Source: Maritimibacter fusiformis
Lineage (GTDB): Bacteria; Pseudomonadota; Alphaproteobacteria; Rhodobacterales; Rhodobacteraceae
Length of the DNA: 64,000 nt
Direction of reading: 5' to 3'
Assembly (NCBI RefSeq): GCF_008086115.1
Contig: NZ_VSIY01000004.1
Coordinates: 1-64,000 of the forward strand
In this document: one piece after another, positions 24,954 to 33,786 of the stretch
Layout of the letters: each line of letters opens with the position of its first letter
How positions within the stretch are numbered: the first letter of the stretch is position 1
Notes under the pieces: model-generated
What the model was told of the DNA's origin: nothing
Databases searched by the model: none
Seen by the model: only the letters and a program-made list of their open reading frames with translations
Translations under genes and position numbers: made by a program

Positions 24954-26041
24954 GCCTCGAGGTCGCCCTGCGCCACCGGCTTGCCGGTCTTGCCCTCGAT
25001 GTCGCATTCGACGCGCCGGCGGGGGTGACCTCGCTGTTCGGACGCTCGGGTGCGGGCAAGACCACGGTGATCAACGCCGTGGCCGGCTTGTTCCGGCCCG
25101 ATCATGCCCGGATCGTGGCCGGGGGCGAGGTGCTGGCCGACAGTGACGCCGGTATCTGGCTGCCGCCGCACAGGCGCCGGGTCGGCTATGTCTTTCAGGA
25201 AGGCCGGCTGTTTCCGCATCTCGATGTGCGGCGCAACCTCGACTATGGCCGCCGTGCGTCGGGCGCGCCGCAGGATGCGGCGGGGTTCGACCGGGTGGTC
25301 GGGATGCTGGGCATCGGCGGGTTGCTCGACCGCCGCCCGGCCAGGCTGTCGGGGGGCGAGAAACAGCGGGTGGCGATTGGCCGCGCGCTGCTGATGCAGC
25401 CGCGCCTGCTCTTGCTGGACGAACCGCTGGCCGCGCTTGACGAGCCGCGCAAGGCCGAGATCCTGCCGTTCCTCGAGCGTATCCGCGACGAGGCCAGCGT
25501 GCCGATCCTGCATGTCAGCCATTCCGCCGCCGAGGTTGCACGGCTGGCCACCACGGTGGTGATGATCGACGCGGGGCGGGTCATCGCCAGCGGGCCTGCC
25601 AGCGTGGTCCTGAGCGACCCCAGCCTTGCGCCCACCGGGGTGCGCGCGGTCGGCGCGGTCCTGTCGGCGCGGGTGGTGGCGCATCACGACGACGGGCTGA
25701 GCGAGATCGACGCGGGCGGCGTGCCGCTGATGCTGCCGCGCGTCGCGCAGGCCCCGGGCACGGCGCTCAGGATCAGGATCGCCGCGCATGACGTGATCCT
25801 GTCGCGCGAGGTGCCGGTGGGGCTGTCGGCGCTGAACACGCTGGCGGGCACCATCGAGGCGATCCATACGGGCGAGGGGCCGGGCGCCATCGTCTCGGTC
25901 GCAACCCCGGCGGGGCACCTGCTGGCGCGGCTGACCCGGCGCTCGGTGACAAGGCTGGGCCTTGCGCCCGGCCAGCGATGCCACGCAATCCTCAAGTCCG
26001 TGGCCATCGCGCCCGAAGATGTCGGCACCGGGCCCGCGTGA
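24950..26041 (+). CDS. modC: molybdate ABC transporter ATP-binding protein ModC
   Basis: A 363-aa ABC ATPase with a C-terminal Mop/TOBE molbindin domain. Walker A is GRSGAGKTT (about 28-36), signature LSGGEKQRVAIGRAL, Walker B LLLLDEPLAALDEPRK. From about residue 290 the Mop domain begins (LNTLAGTIEAIHTGEGPGAIVSV). In related ModC proteins this domain binds molybdate and slows transport at high Mo, so it may be the main Mo sensor left in this locus, given the one-domain ModE. Confidence 0.93.
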   Translation: MSLEVALRHRLAGLALDVAFDAPAGVTSLFGRSGAGKTTVINAVAGLFRPDHARIVAGGEVLADSDAGIWLPPHRRRVGYVFQEGRLFPHLDVRRNLDYGRRASGAPQDAAGFDRVVGMLGIGGLLDRRPARLSGGEKQRVAIGRALLMQPRLLLLDEPLAALDEPRKAEILPFLERIRDEASVPILHVSHSAAEVARLATTVVMIDAGRVIASGPASVVLSDPSLAPTGVRAVGAVLSARVVAHHDDGLSEIDAGGVPLMLPRVAQAPGTALRIRIAAHDVILSREVPVGLSALNTLAGTIEAIHTGEGPGAIVSVATPAGHLLARLTRRSVTRLGLAPGQRCHAILKSVAIAPEDVGTGPA

Positions 26042-26114
26042 ACGCGCGGGCATGGACCCTGCCGAAAAACTTCACTAGAAATCAACCAACCGCTGCAACA
26101 AGGCCACATGTGGC

Positions 26115-27119
26115 ATGAAAGCGAAGGATATATCCGATATGAAGGTCGCTCCGATCAGTCTGGGCAATGCCCGCACTGTTGTCGATACCGCGCGCAAGGT
26201 GCTTCAGACCGAGGCCAAGGCAATCTGGGATCTGGCCGAGATCCTGCCGCCCGATTTCGTCCCCGCTGTGCAGATGATCCTGTCGCGGCGCGGCCGGGTG
26301 ATCGTGTCGGGCATCGGCAAGTCCGGCCATATCGCGCGCAAGATCGCGGCGACGCTGGCCTCGACCGGCACGCCCGCCTATTTCATTCACCCGTCCGAGG
26401 CCAGCCACGGCGACCTTGGCATGATCACCTCGGACGATCTGTGCCTCTTGATCTCGAATTCCGGCGAATCCGCCGAATTGCGCGACCTGATCTATTATTG
26501 CCAACGCTATTCGATCCCGCTGATCGGCATTTCCAAGCGCGACGGCTCGACCCTGATGCGCGCCGCCGATCTGCGCCTGACCCTGCCCGACGCGCCCGAG
26601 GCCTGCCCGATCGGGGTGGCGCCGACCACCTCGACCACGATGGCGCTGGCGCTCGGCGATGCGCTGGCGGCCTGCCTGATGTCGGCGCGGCAGTTCGAGA
26701 AAACCGATTTCGGCGTCTTCCACCCCGGCGGCAGGCTGGGCGCGGAAATGGCGACGGTGGCGCAACTGATGCACACCGGGGACAAGGTGCCGCTGGTCGA
26801 GGCTGAAACGTCGATGCGCGAAACCGTTCTGACGATCACCGAAAAGGGCTTCGGCATCGCCGGCGTGGTGCGCGGCGGCGCGCTGATCGGGGTCATCACC
26901 GATGGCGACCTCAGGCGGCGGATCGACGATCTGTTCGACCACACCGCCGGCGATATCGCCAGCCCGGCCCCCATCACCGTGGCCCCCGGGGATCTTGCCG
27001 CCAAGGCGCTGGCGATCCTCGAACACCATGCGGTCAGCGCGCTGATCGTGGTGGACGGTCCGCACGGGCCGGTGGGCGTTCTGCACATGCACGACCTGTT
27101 GCGCGGGGGGATCGCGTGA
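26115..27119 (+). CDS. kdsD: D-arabinose-5-phosphate isomerase (KdsD/KpsF)
   Basis: A 334-aa SIS + twin-CBS protein. The SIS domain shows VIVSGIGKSGHIARKIAATLASTGT (about 61-85), the SNSGESAEL phosphosugar loop, and PTTSTTMALALGDALA. FHPGGRLGAEM follows, then two CBS repeats (about 210-330) including GVITDGDLRRRIDD. It converts ribulose-5-P to arabinose-5-P, the first step to Kdo. ATG 26115 or 26139 (the latter with AAGGA upstream) could be the start. The stop overlaps kdsB (GTGA). Confidence 0.93.
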   Translation: MKAKDISDMKVAPISLGNARTVVDTARKVLQTEAKAIWDLAEILPPDFVPAVQMILSRRGRVIVSGIGKSGHIARKIAATLASTGTPAYFIHPSEASHGDLGMITSDDLCLLISNSGESAELRDLIYYCQRYSIPLIGISKRDGSTLMRAADLRLTLPDAPEACPIGVAPTTSTTMALALGDALAACLMSARQFEKTDFGVFHPGGRLGAEMATVAQLMHTGDKVPLVEAETSMRETVLTITEKGFGIAGVVRGGALIGVITDGDLRRRIDDLFDHTAGDIASPAPITVAPGDLAAKALAILEHHAVSALIVVDGPHGPVGVLHMHDLLRGGIA

Positions 27120-27907
27120 AGACGGCCATCATCGTCCCCGCGCGCTATGCCTCGTCCCGCTATCCCGGCAAACCGCTGGCCGAACTGCGCCTGCCGGACG
27201 GGAGCCGCAAAAGCCTGATCCGCATGAGCTGGGAGGCGGCGTGCCGTGTGCCGGGCGTCGATGGCGTGTTCGTGGCGACGGATGACGACCGGATCAAGGA
27301 CGCCGCCGAAGGCTTCGGGGCCGATGTGATCATGACCGATAGCGCCTGCGAAAACGGCACCGCGCGCTGCGCCGATGCGCTGGCGCGGGCCGGGATTGCA
27401 CCCGAGATCGTGGTGAACCTGCAAGGCGACGCGCCGCTGACGCCGCCGGATTTCGTCTCCGCCCTGATCGAAGTGTTGCGCGCCGACCCCGAGGTGCAGG
27501 TCGCCACGCCGATCCTGAAATGCGACCGGGCGAAATACGACGGGCTGATCGCGGACCGCAAGAATGGTCTGGTCGGGGCCACCACGGCGGTGCCCGACCA
27601 TCATGGAGATGCGCTCTATTTCTCCAAGGAGGTGATCCCGTGGCTGCCCGCCGATGTCGCCGCCAGCGACGACATCCCGGTGTTTCACCATGTCGGCGTC
27701 TATGCCTACCGCCCCGCCGCGCTGGCGGCCTACCAGGGCTGGCGGGTGTCGCAGCTTGAGGTGCTGGAGGGGCTGGAGCAGCTTCGTTTCCTTGCCAACG
27801 GCATGAAGGTGCGCTGCGTCGAGGTCGCGGGCCAAGGCCGGCAGTTCTGGGAGCTGAACAACCCGGGCGACGTCGCCCGCATCGAAGCGGCGCTGGAGGC
27901 GGGATGA
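27116..27907 (+). CDS. kdsB: CMP-Kdo synthetase (KdsB/KpsU)
   Basis: A 263-aa nucleotidyltransferase that activates Kdo with CTP. It has a GTG start inside the kdsD stop. Motifs: IIVPARYASSRYPGKPLA at the N-terminus, ATDDDRI, SACENGTARCADAL, and NLQGDAPLTPP. Slightly longer than E. coli KdsB. In this operon it likely serves capsule synthesis. Confidence 0.92.
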   Translation: MKTAIIVPARYASSRYPGKPLAELRLPDGSRKSLIRMSWEAACRVPGVDGVFVATDDDRIKDAAEGFGADVIMTDSACENGTARCADALARAGIAPEIVVNLQGDAPLTPPDFVSALIEVLRADPEVQVATPILKCDRAKYDGLIADRKNGLVGATTAVPDHHGDALYFSKEVIPWLPADVAASDDIPVFHHVGVYAYRPAALAAYQGWRVSQLEVLEGLEQLRFLANGMKVRCVEVAGQGRQFWELNNPGDVARIEAALEAG

Positions 27908-28746
27908 GCAAGACGCGACAGATCGGGATCGGCAACGTGATGCTGGGCGGCGACGCCCCGGTCGCCTTCATCCTCGGCCCCTGCCAGCTTGAAAGCCTCG
28001 CACACGCGCGCATGATGGCCGAGCGGATCACGGAAGCCTGCGCGCCCTCGGGTGCGCGGTTCATCTTCAAGGCGAGCTATGACAAGGCCAACCGCTCGTC
28101 GATCGGCACCGAGCGCGGGCTGGGCATCGACGAGGGCCTCACGATCCTCGCGAAAATCCGCGATGAATTCGGCGTGCCGGTGCTGACCGATGTGCATGAA
28201 CCCGGCCAATGCGCCGTGGCGGCCGAGGCGGTGGACGTGTTGCAAATCCCCGCCTTTCTGTGCCGCCAGACCGACCTTCTGCTCGCCGCGGGAGAAACGG
28301 GTGCTGCGGTCAACGTCAAGAAGGGGCAGTTCCTTGCGCCCTGGGACATGGGCAATGTCGCCAGCAAGCTCGCCAGCACCGGCAACGAGCGCATCATGCT
28401 GTGCGACCGGGGCACCAGTTTCGGCTACAACACGCTGGTCAGCGATCTGCGCGGCCTGCCGATCATGGCGGGCACCGGCTGGCCGGTGGTGTTCGACGCG
28501 ACCCACTCGATCCAGCAGCCCGGCGGGCAGGGCACGACCAGCGGCGGCGAGCGTGAATTCGCCCCGGTGATGGCGCGCGCGGCGGTGGCGGTGGGGGTTT
28601 CGGCGGTGTTCATCGAAACCCACCAGGACCCCGACAACGCCCCCAGCGACGGGCCGAACATGATCCCGATCAGCGAACTGGCGGGGCTGATCGACGCGCT
28701 CACCCGTTTTGACGCGCTGACGCGTGAGCTGTCGCTGAAACCCTGA
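27904..28746 (+). CDS. kdsA: Kdo-8-phosphate synthase (KdsA)
   Basis: A 280-aa aldolase joining phosphoenolpyruvate and arabinose-5-P. Motifs: FILGPCQLES near the N-terminus, FKASYDKANRSS (about 56-67), GVPVLTDVHEP, LQIPAFLCRQTDLL, and DATHSIQQPGGQGTTSGGERE. CQLES in place of the Asn-type motif hints at the metal-dependent class, in which this Cys is a metal ligand. The ATG overlaps the kdsB stop (ATGA). It completes a coupled Kdo supply module. Confidence 0.93.
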   Translation: MSKTRQIGIGNVMLGGDAPVAFILGPCQLESLAHARMMAERITEACAPSGARFIFKASYDKANRSSIGTERGLGIDEGLTILAKIRDEFGVPVLTDVHEPGQCAVAAEAVDVLQIPAFLCRQTDLLLAAGETGAAVNVKKGQFLAPWDMGNVASKLASTGNERIMLCDRGTSFGYNTLVSDLRGLPIMAGTGWPVVFDATHSIQQPGGQGTTSGGEREFAPVMARAAVAVGVSAVFIETHQDPDNAPSDGPNMIPISELAGLIDALTRFDALTRELSLKP

Positions 28747-28850
28747 ACCGGCGAACCGAATCTTAACCAAACACCTGCAAGAGTCGCAGCCAGAACAGAA
28801 GCCCGGGGGCGGCGCGCGCGCGGCCCGTCGGCACAGGCGACGGAGGCATC

Positions 28851-30074
28851 ATGCAGGTTACCACCCAGTTTACCGATACCACCCCGGTGATCCTGCCCGG
28901 CCCGGTCGCGCCGATGCGGATCGGCTTTTTCGTGCCTTGGATCACCAAGGGGCGCGGCGGCACCGAACACGTCGGGCAGATGATGGCCAACGCGATGGCG
29001 GCGCGCGGCCATGACGTGACGGTCCTGACTTTCGACGATGCCCGCGGCCCGGCGCTCTGGCCGCTGGATGACGGGGTCGACCTTGTGCACCTGCCCGAGG
29101 CGGAAACGGCGGCGGCGGATCAGAGGATGGCGATCGAGGTCGCCAGCCGCAACCTGGGCGTCCTGGTCGGGCTGCACATGAACCGGGGCTTTGCCCGCTA
29201 CGTGCGCTGCGCCACCAAGGCCGGGCTGCCGCTGGTCCTGTCCGAACATGCCGACCCGGCCGGTCCGGCGCAGCTTGGCACCTTTTCGCCCGAGGAGCGC
29301 GGCGTGGTGTTCTTCGGCGCCACCCTGATCCACCTGCTGGGCGACCCCTTTCGCGCGACGCTGGACGAGCACTTGCAGGACCGTATCCGCGTCGTGCCCA
29401 ACACCATCCGCCCGCCCAAGGGGCAGGCGCAGGCGGGCAAGCGGGCGGGGCAGAAAACGCTGCTGGCGGTGGCCCGGCTGGTGCCGCCCAAGAACATGTC
29501 GCGCCTGATCGAGGTCTTTGCCCGCCTCGCCCCCGACCACCCCCACTGGAGCCTTCGCATCGTCGGCGACGGGCCGCAAAGAAAGGCGTTGGCGCGGCAG
29601 GCGAAACGCACCCGGCTGGGCGACCGCATCACGCTAACCGGCGCGCTCGACGATCCCTATCCGGCCTACGAGGCCGCGCAGCTTTTCGTCACCGCCTCGG
29701 TCCACGAGGCCTTCGGGCTGACCGCCTGCGAGGCGTCGGCGCATGGCCTGCCGGTGGTCGGATATGCCGCCTGCAACGGGCTGCGCGGCCAGGTGGTGCA
29801 TGGCGAGACAGGGTGGCTTGCCGCTGGCGGTGCGGCCACCGGAACGCTGGCGGATGACCTGTCGATGCTGATGCGCGACGACGCCCTGCGCGGGCGTATG
29901 GGCCACGCCGCCCGCGCCCGCTACCAGACCCACTACGCCCCCGAACCGGTGCATGCAGCCTGGGAGCGGATGATCGCGGAGGCCGCCGCAAATCGCCCGA
30001 TCCACCGCCGCCCCAGCCCGCAGAACATGGCCGCCGTGCGCCTGTGGGACCTGGTCTGGCGCGGCGCGGCATAG
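28851..30074 (+). CDS. GT4-family glycosyltransferase, capsule cluster
   Basis: A 407-aa GT-B fold enzyme. Glycine-rich N-terminal loop FFVPWITKGRGGTEHVG (about 25-41); C-terminal LLAVARLVPPKNMSRLIEVFA, IVGDGPQRKAL and the donor-binding EX7E-like block HEAFGLTACEASAHGLPVVGYA (about 285-306). GGAGG precedes the ATG. It is cytoplasmic and likely adds a sugar to the capsule repeat unit or linker. The sugar cannot be predicted. Confidence 0.88.
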   Translation: MQVTTQFTDTTPVILPGPVAPMRIGFFVPWITKGRGGTEHVGQMMANAMAARGHDVTVLTFDDARGPALWPLDDGVDLVHLPEAETAAADQRMAIEVASRNLGVLVGLHMNRGFARYVRCATKAGLPLVLSEHADPAGPAQLGTFSPEERGVVFFGATLIHLLGDPFRATLDEHLQDRIRVVPNTIRPPKGQAQAGKRAGQKTLLAVARLVPPKNMSRLIEVFARLAPDHPHWSLRIVGDGPQRKALARQAKRTRLGDRITLTGALDDPYPAYEAAQLFVTASVHEAFGLTACEASAHGLPVVGYAACNGLRGQVVHGETGWLAAGGAATGTLADDLSMLMRDDALRGRMGHAARARYQTHYAPEPVHAAWERMIAEAAANRPIHRRPSPQNMAAVRLWDLVWRGAA

Positions 30075-30084
30075 GCGGGCAGAC

Positions 30085-33000
30085 ATGAAAGATCACGCGA
30101 CAATCCACCGCCGTTTCTCGGCCCACCTCGGCACCGCCGATCACGCCCCCGCACGCGATATCCGCCAATACGTGCTGTCGCTGCGGTCGCGAAAGGTTGG
30201 CTTCGGCCTGATCGCACCGACGCTCGACACACGCTTCGGCGCCAACCTGCGGCGGCTGTTTCCCAACGCCCGCCCGGTCGACGCGCCGGACTTCGCGGCA
30301 AGCGAGGTGTTCTTCGCTACCGGCACCCAGTTCCCCGACCCCGCGCATAGCCACAAGGGCGGCGCGCGGCTGTTCGCGAACCTGCCCGAGGGGCGCGAGG
30401 TGATCTTTTTCGAGCCTGCCTTTCTCGCCACCACCCACAACTGGGCCAGGGGCTTTCGCGACGACGATCCGGCCAAGGCCTGTCTTGGCTATGTCTACGA
30501 CGACCTTGGCTATTACTTCATGGCCGACCGCCCCAACCGCCTGACCGGATGGCTGAACGGCGACACCGACCTGACCGGGGCCGAAACCAAACGGGCCCGC
30601 GCCCTGATCGACCGCATCGCCACCCGCCGGATCAGCAAATACAACGACCAGCCGATGCGCGCCCCCGCGATGACGCAAGGCTATCCCCGGCGCGTGCTGG
30701 TGGTCGACCAAGCCTATGCCGACGCCTCGACCGTTCACGGCAAGGTCGGCGAGGCCGAGTTCGAGCGGATGCTGATCGCGGCCCTGACCGAGAACCCCGA
30801 GGCCGAGGTGCTGGTCAAGACCCACCCCGACACCGCCACCGGCGGCGCCGGGCGCACCGGGTTCTATACCCACCTCGAAAGCACCGGGCGGGTGCGGGTC
30901 CTGAAAGATCCGGTCAACCCCTTCGCGCTGTTCGAGCATGTCGACACCGTCTATGTCGGGACCAGCCAGATGGGGCTCGAGGCGCTGTTCGCCGGGCTTA
31001 GGGTGGTCTGTTTCGGCGCGCCCTTCTATGCCGGCTGGGGCCTGACCGACGACCGCCAGCCGGTGCCGCATCGCCAACGCGCCCGCAGCCTGGAAGAGCT
31101 GTTTCACGCCTTCTACGTCTGGTATTCGATCTATCACGTGCCCGGCTGCGACGTGCCCAGCCGCGTCGAGGACGCGCTCGATTTCATCGAGGCGCAAAGG
31201 CCCGTGACCCTGCCCGTCACCCGGGCCGAGGCAGACGCGCCGCCGAAGGTTTCGGTCATCATCCCGGTGCACGGCGTCGCCGGGTTCCTCGACCAATGCC
31301 TTGCTTCGGTCCAGCGCCAGAGCCTGCGCGAGATCGAGATCATCCCGGTCAACGATGCCAGCCCGGACGGGTCGCAGGCGATCATCGACCGGCGTGCCGC
31401 CGACGATCCGCGCATCCGCCCGATGGTGCTGCGCGACAATGTCGGACAGGGCTTTGCCCGCAACGCCGGGCTGGCGGCGGCGCGCGGCGATTTCGTCTGG
31501 TTTCTCGACGGCGACGACTGGCTGGACAATCCCGACCTGCTCCGCCGCGTTCACGACCTTGCCTGCGCCGAGGGCAGCGACATGGTGCGCGCCAAAAAGG
31601 CGTTCGAGGCGCTGTGCGACGAGACCGGCGCGGTGACCGGGCGACGCCCGGATGCGACCGAGCGGTTCTTTGACACGCCGGTTGCGCGCACCACCTTCGA
31701 AGACAGCCCCGATCTGCTTCACAATCGCCACCACTGGACCTGGCTCTATCGCCGTGCCTTCCTCGACGATAACGACATCCGTTTCGTCACCCCGCAGTGG
31801 GAAGAGCGCGCGTTCCTGACCCGCGCGCTGGTGCGGGCAAAGGTGATCAGCATATCCACCGTGCCCGGCCCGGCCTACCGGGTGCGGCCGGGGTCGACCG
31901 CACGGCGGCACAAGACCGCGCGCGATTTCGATCATATGCTGACGAATTTCACCCATTCCGCCGAGGCGTTGATCGAGGTGGGGGCCCACAGGCGCGACGA
32001 TCCGCTGCGCCACCACCTCGCCTATACCGCCACCCAGTTCCTGCACCATATGTTCGTCGGCCCGGCCTGGCGCCAGCAACGCGGCACGCCGGACCGGGTG
32101 GTGTTTCTGAACACCGCCCGCGCGCTCCTGCTGCGTTGCGATGTCAGGCCCCGCGATGTCGTCACCGCCGCGCCCAACCTGCCTGAACCGCTGGTCGAGG
32201 CGGGGGCCTACCCGCTGCTCGCCGCGGCGATCCGCGCCGGGCGCGCCGACCTTGTCGACGTTGCCATCGACGCCGCCCCGGTGCCGCAGGACGTGGTCTA
32301 TGAAACCGCACTCACCGTGCCCGCATCGCCGGACGAGGCCGATCTTCAGGCCGCGCTCAACACCTACGCCCGCAACGAACGCATCCGCCGGGTCGCGCCC
32401 CGTCGCCTGCAACCCCGGCGCAAACCGCGCATCGTCGTTCATATCGGCACCACCAAGACCGGCACCACGTTCCTGCAAAACCTGATGGAACAGAACCGCC
32501 CGGCGCTCTTGCGCGCCGGCGTCTGGTATCCCGAGGTCGGGTTGTTCTGGCAGGCCGGGCGTCCGCACAAACAGGCAGGGCATTCCGAATTCACCCCCGC
32601 CGCGGTGCATGGCCGCCCGGCCCTGCGCGACCATATCGAGGCGGGGCTGGCCCATATGCGGGGCCGCATCCACACCATCGTGCTGTCGTCCGAGGCCTTC
32701 TTTCTGCACGACCGCGCGCCGGAAATCGCCAGTTACCTCGAGGGCTACGAGGTTGAAATGGTGGTCTACCTGCGGCGTCAGGACGAATGGGCCAATGCGC
32801 AGTATTGCGAATTCGTGGCCGGCGGTGCCATCGGGCGGGTGGACGCGCCCATCGGCGACTGGCTGGACGAGGCCCGGACCCGCGCCCGGCTCGACTACCG
32901 GCGCGTCCTCACCGCCTGGGCCGAGCGGATCGGGCATGAAAACCTGCACGTGCGCGTCTATGAGCCGGAGCAGATGATCGCGGGCGACCTTGTGGCCGAT

Positions 33001-33786
33001 TTCGCCGCCACCACCGGGCTAGGGATTCTGACCGACCTGCCGCGCCCCGACCGGGCCGAGGCCAATGGCGCGCGGCTGGCCGGGCCGCATGTGGAACTGA
33101 TCCGCAGCTACAACGCCCGGCCTTTCCCGAACCGCGCGGCCTATTTCCGGTTCATCGAAGAGGCGACCGAGGCGCTGGCTTCCTATCGCGCGGACCAGGG
33201 GCTGGCGATGCCGAAACCCTGGGTGATGCCGCCCGCCACCGCGGCGCAGGTGATGGCGGACATGGCCGAGGCGAATGCCGGGATCGCGCGCGATTACCTG
33301 GGGCGTGAGGACGGGGTGCTGTTTCGTCAGCCTCCCCGGATGCCCGAGGACACCACGCTGACCGCGGATGAAATCTCGATCGTGGCCGAGTGCTACGGCC
33401 GTCACGCGCCACCGCCCGAACCGCGCGCCGCGCCGGAGCCGACCGGGGCACGCAGCGCGGCCTACGGCCTGTTCGGCTGGCGGCTCTGGCTGCTGACGCC
33501 GCTGATCGCGCTGGCCTATGCCCGGCTGGTCAACGCCGAAGACCTTGCCGATTTCCTGCGCGCACCGGCCACCCATGCCCATCGGTACTGGCGCGCCAGC
33601 CATCCCCGCCTGACCCGCTGGCTCTATCCCGGGCCGCGGGCGGGGCCGGTGCGCCGGGTCTGGCGGCTGCCCTTGCGGATTCCGCGCGGCGTTCGGCCCG
33701 CCGATACTGGTGCAATGACGACACCCGCTCACACCCAACCGACCACGCGCCCGTCCGCCAGGCTAAGCCGGAGGGGGGCGCTCTGA
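30085..33786 (+). CDS. three-domain capsule enzyme: KpsC-like Kdo transferase + GT2 + sulfotransferase-like
   Basis: A 1233-aa single open frame. Residues about 1-375 resemble one KpsC/LpsZ capsule-biosynthesis module: VLVVDQAYADASTVHGKVG, VLVKTHPDTATGG, VYVGTSQMGLEALFAGLRVV, FGAPFYAGWGLTDDR. Residues about 389-620 are a GT2 domain (VSVIIPVHG 389-397; PVNDASPDGS; DGDDW with the metal-binding DGDD at 475-478). From about 785 a sulfotransferase-like P-loop domain begins with GTTKTGTT (788-795), where PAPS phosphates would bind, then SSEAFFLHD and VVYLRRQDEWANAQYCEFV. The C-terminal 110 residues are Pro/Arg-rich with a hydrophobic patch near 1130. It abuts the next gene (TGA then ATG). Inferred role: makes or extends the Kdo linker and sulfates or caps the glycan. 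Confidence 0.85.
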   Translation: MKDHATIHRRFSAHLGTADHAPARDIRQYVLSLRSRKVGFGLIAPTLDTRFGANLRRLFPNARPVDAPDFAASEVFFATGTQFPDPAHSHKGGARLFANLPEGREVIFFEPAFLATTHNWARGFRDDDPAKACLGYVYDDLGYYFMADRPNRLTGWLNGDTDLTGAETKRARALIDRIATRRISKYNDQPMRAPAMTQGYPRRVLVVDQAYADASTVHGKVGEAEFERMLIAALTENPEAEVLVKTHPDTATGGAGRTGFYTHLESTGRVRVLKDPVNPFALFEHVDTVYVGTSQMGLEALFAGLRVVCFGAPFYAGWGLTDDRQPVPHRQRARSLEELFHAFYVWYSIYHVPGCDVPSRVEDALDFIEAQRPVTLPVTRAEADAPPKVSVIIPVHGVAGFLDQCLASVQRQSLREIEIIPVNDASPDGSQAIIDRRAADDPRIRPMVLRDNVGQGFARNAGLAAARGDFVWFLDGDDWLDNPDLLRRVHDLACAEGSDMVRAKKAFEALCDETGAVTGRRPDATERFFDTPVARTTFEDSPDLLHNRHHWTWLYRRAFLDDNDIRFVTPQWEERAFLTRALVRAKVISISTVPGPAYRVRPGSTARRHKTARDFDHMLTNFTHSAEALIEVGAHRRDDPLRHHLAYTATQFLHHMFVGPAWRQQRGTPDRVVFLNTARALLLRCDVRPRDVVTAAPNLPEPLVEAGAYPLLAAAIRAGRADLVDVAIDAAPVPQDVVYETALTVPASPDEADLQAALNTYARNERIRRVAPRRLQPRRKPRIVVHIGTTKTGTTFLQNLMEQNRPALLRAGVWYPEVGLFWQAGRPHKQAGHSEFTPAAVHGRPALRDHIEAGLAHMRGRIHTIVLSSEAFFLHDRAPEIASYLEGYEVEMVVYLRRQDEWANAQYCEFVAGGAIGRVDAPIGDWLDEARTRARLDYRRVLTAWAERIGHENLHVRVYEPEQMIAGDLVADFAATTGLGILTDLPRPDRAEANGARLAGPHVELIRSYNARPFPNRAAYFRFIEEATEALASYRADQGLAMPKPWVMPPATAAQVMADMAEANAGIARDYLGREDGVLFRQPPRMPEDTTLTADEISIVAECYGRHAPPPEPRAAPEPTGARSAAYGLFGWRLWLLTPLIALAYARLVNAEDLADFLRAPATHAHRYWRASHPRLTRWLYPGPRAGPVRRVWRLPLRIPRGVRPADTGAMTTPAHTQPTTRPSARLSRRGAL

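Noticed and set aside
29689..32949. Antisense open frame of about 1090 codons over the GT4 and fusion genes
   Set aside because: The opposite strand has clear domain motifs through the same bases, and this frame has none.
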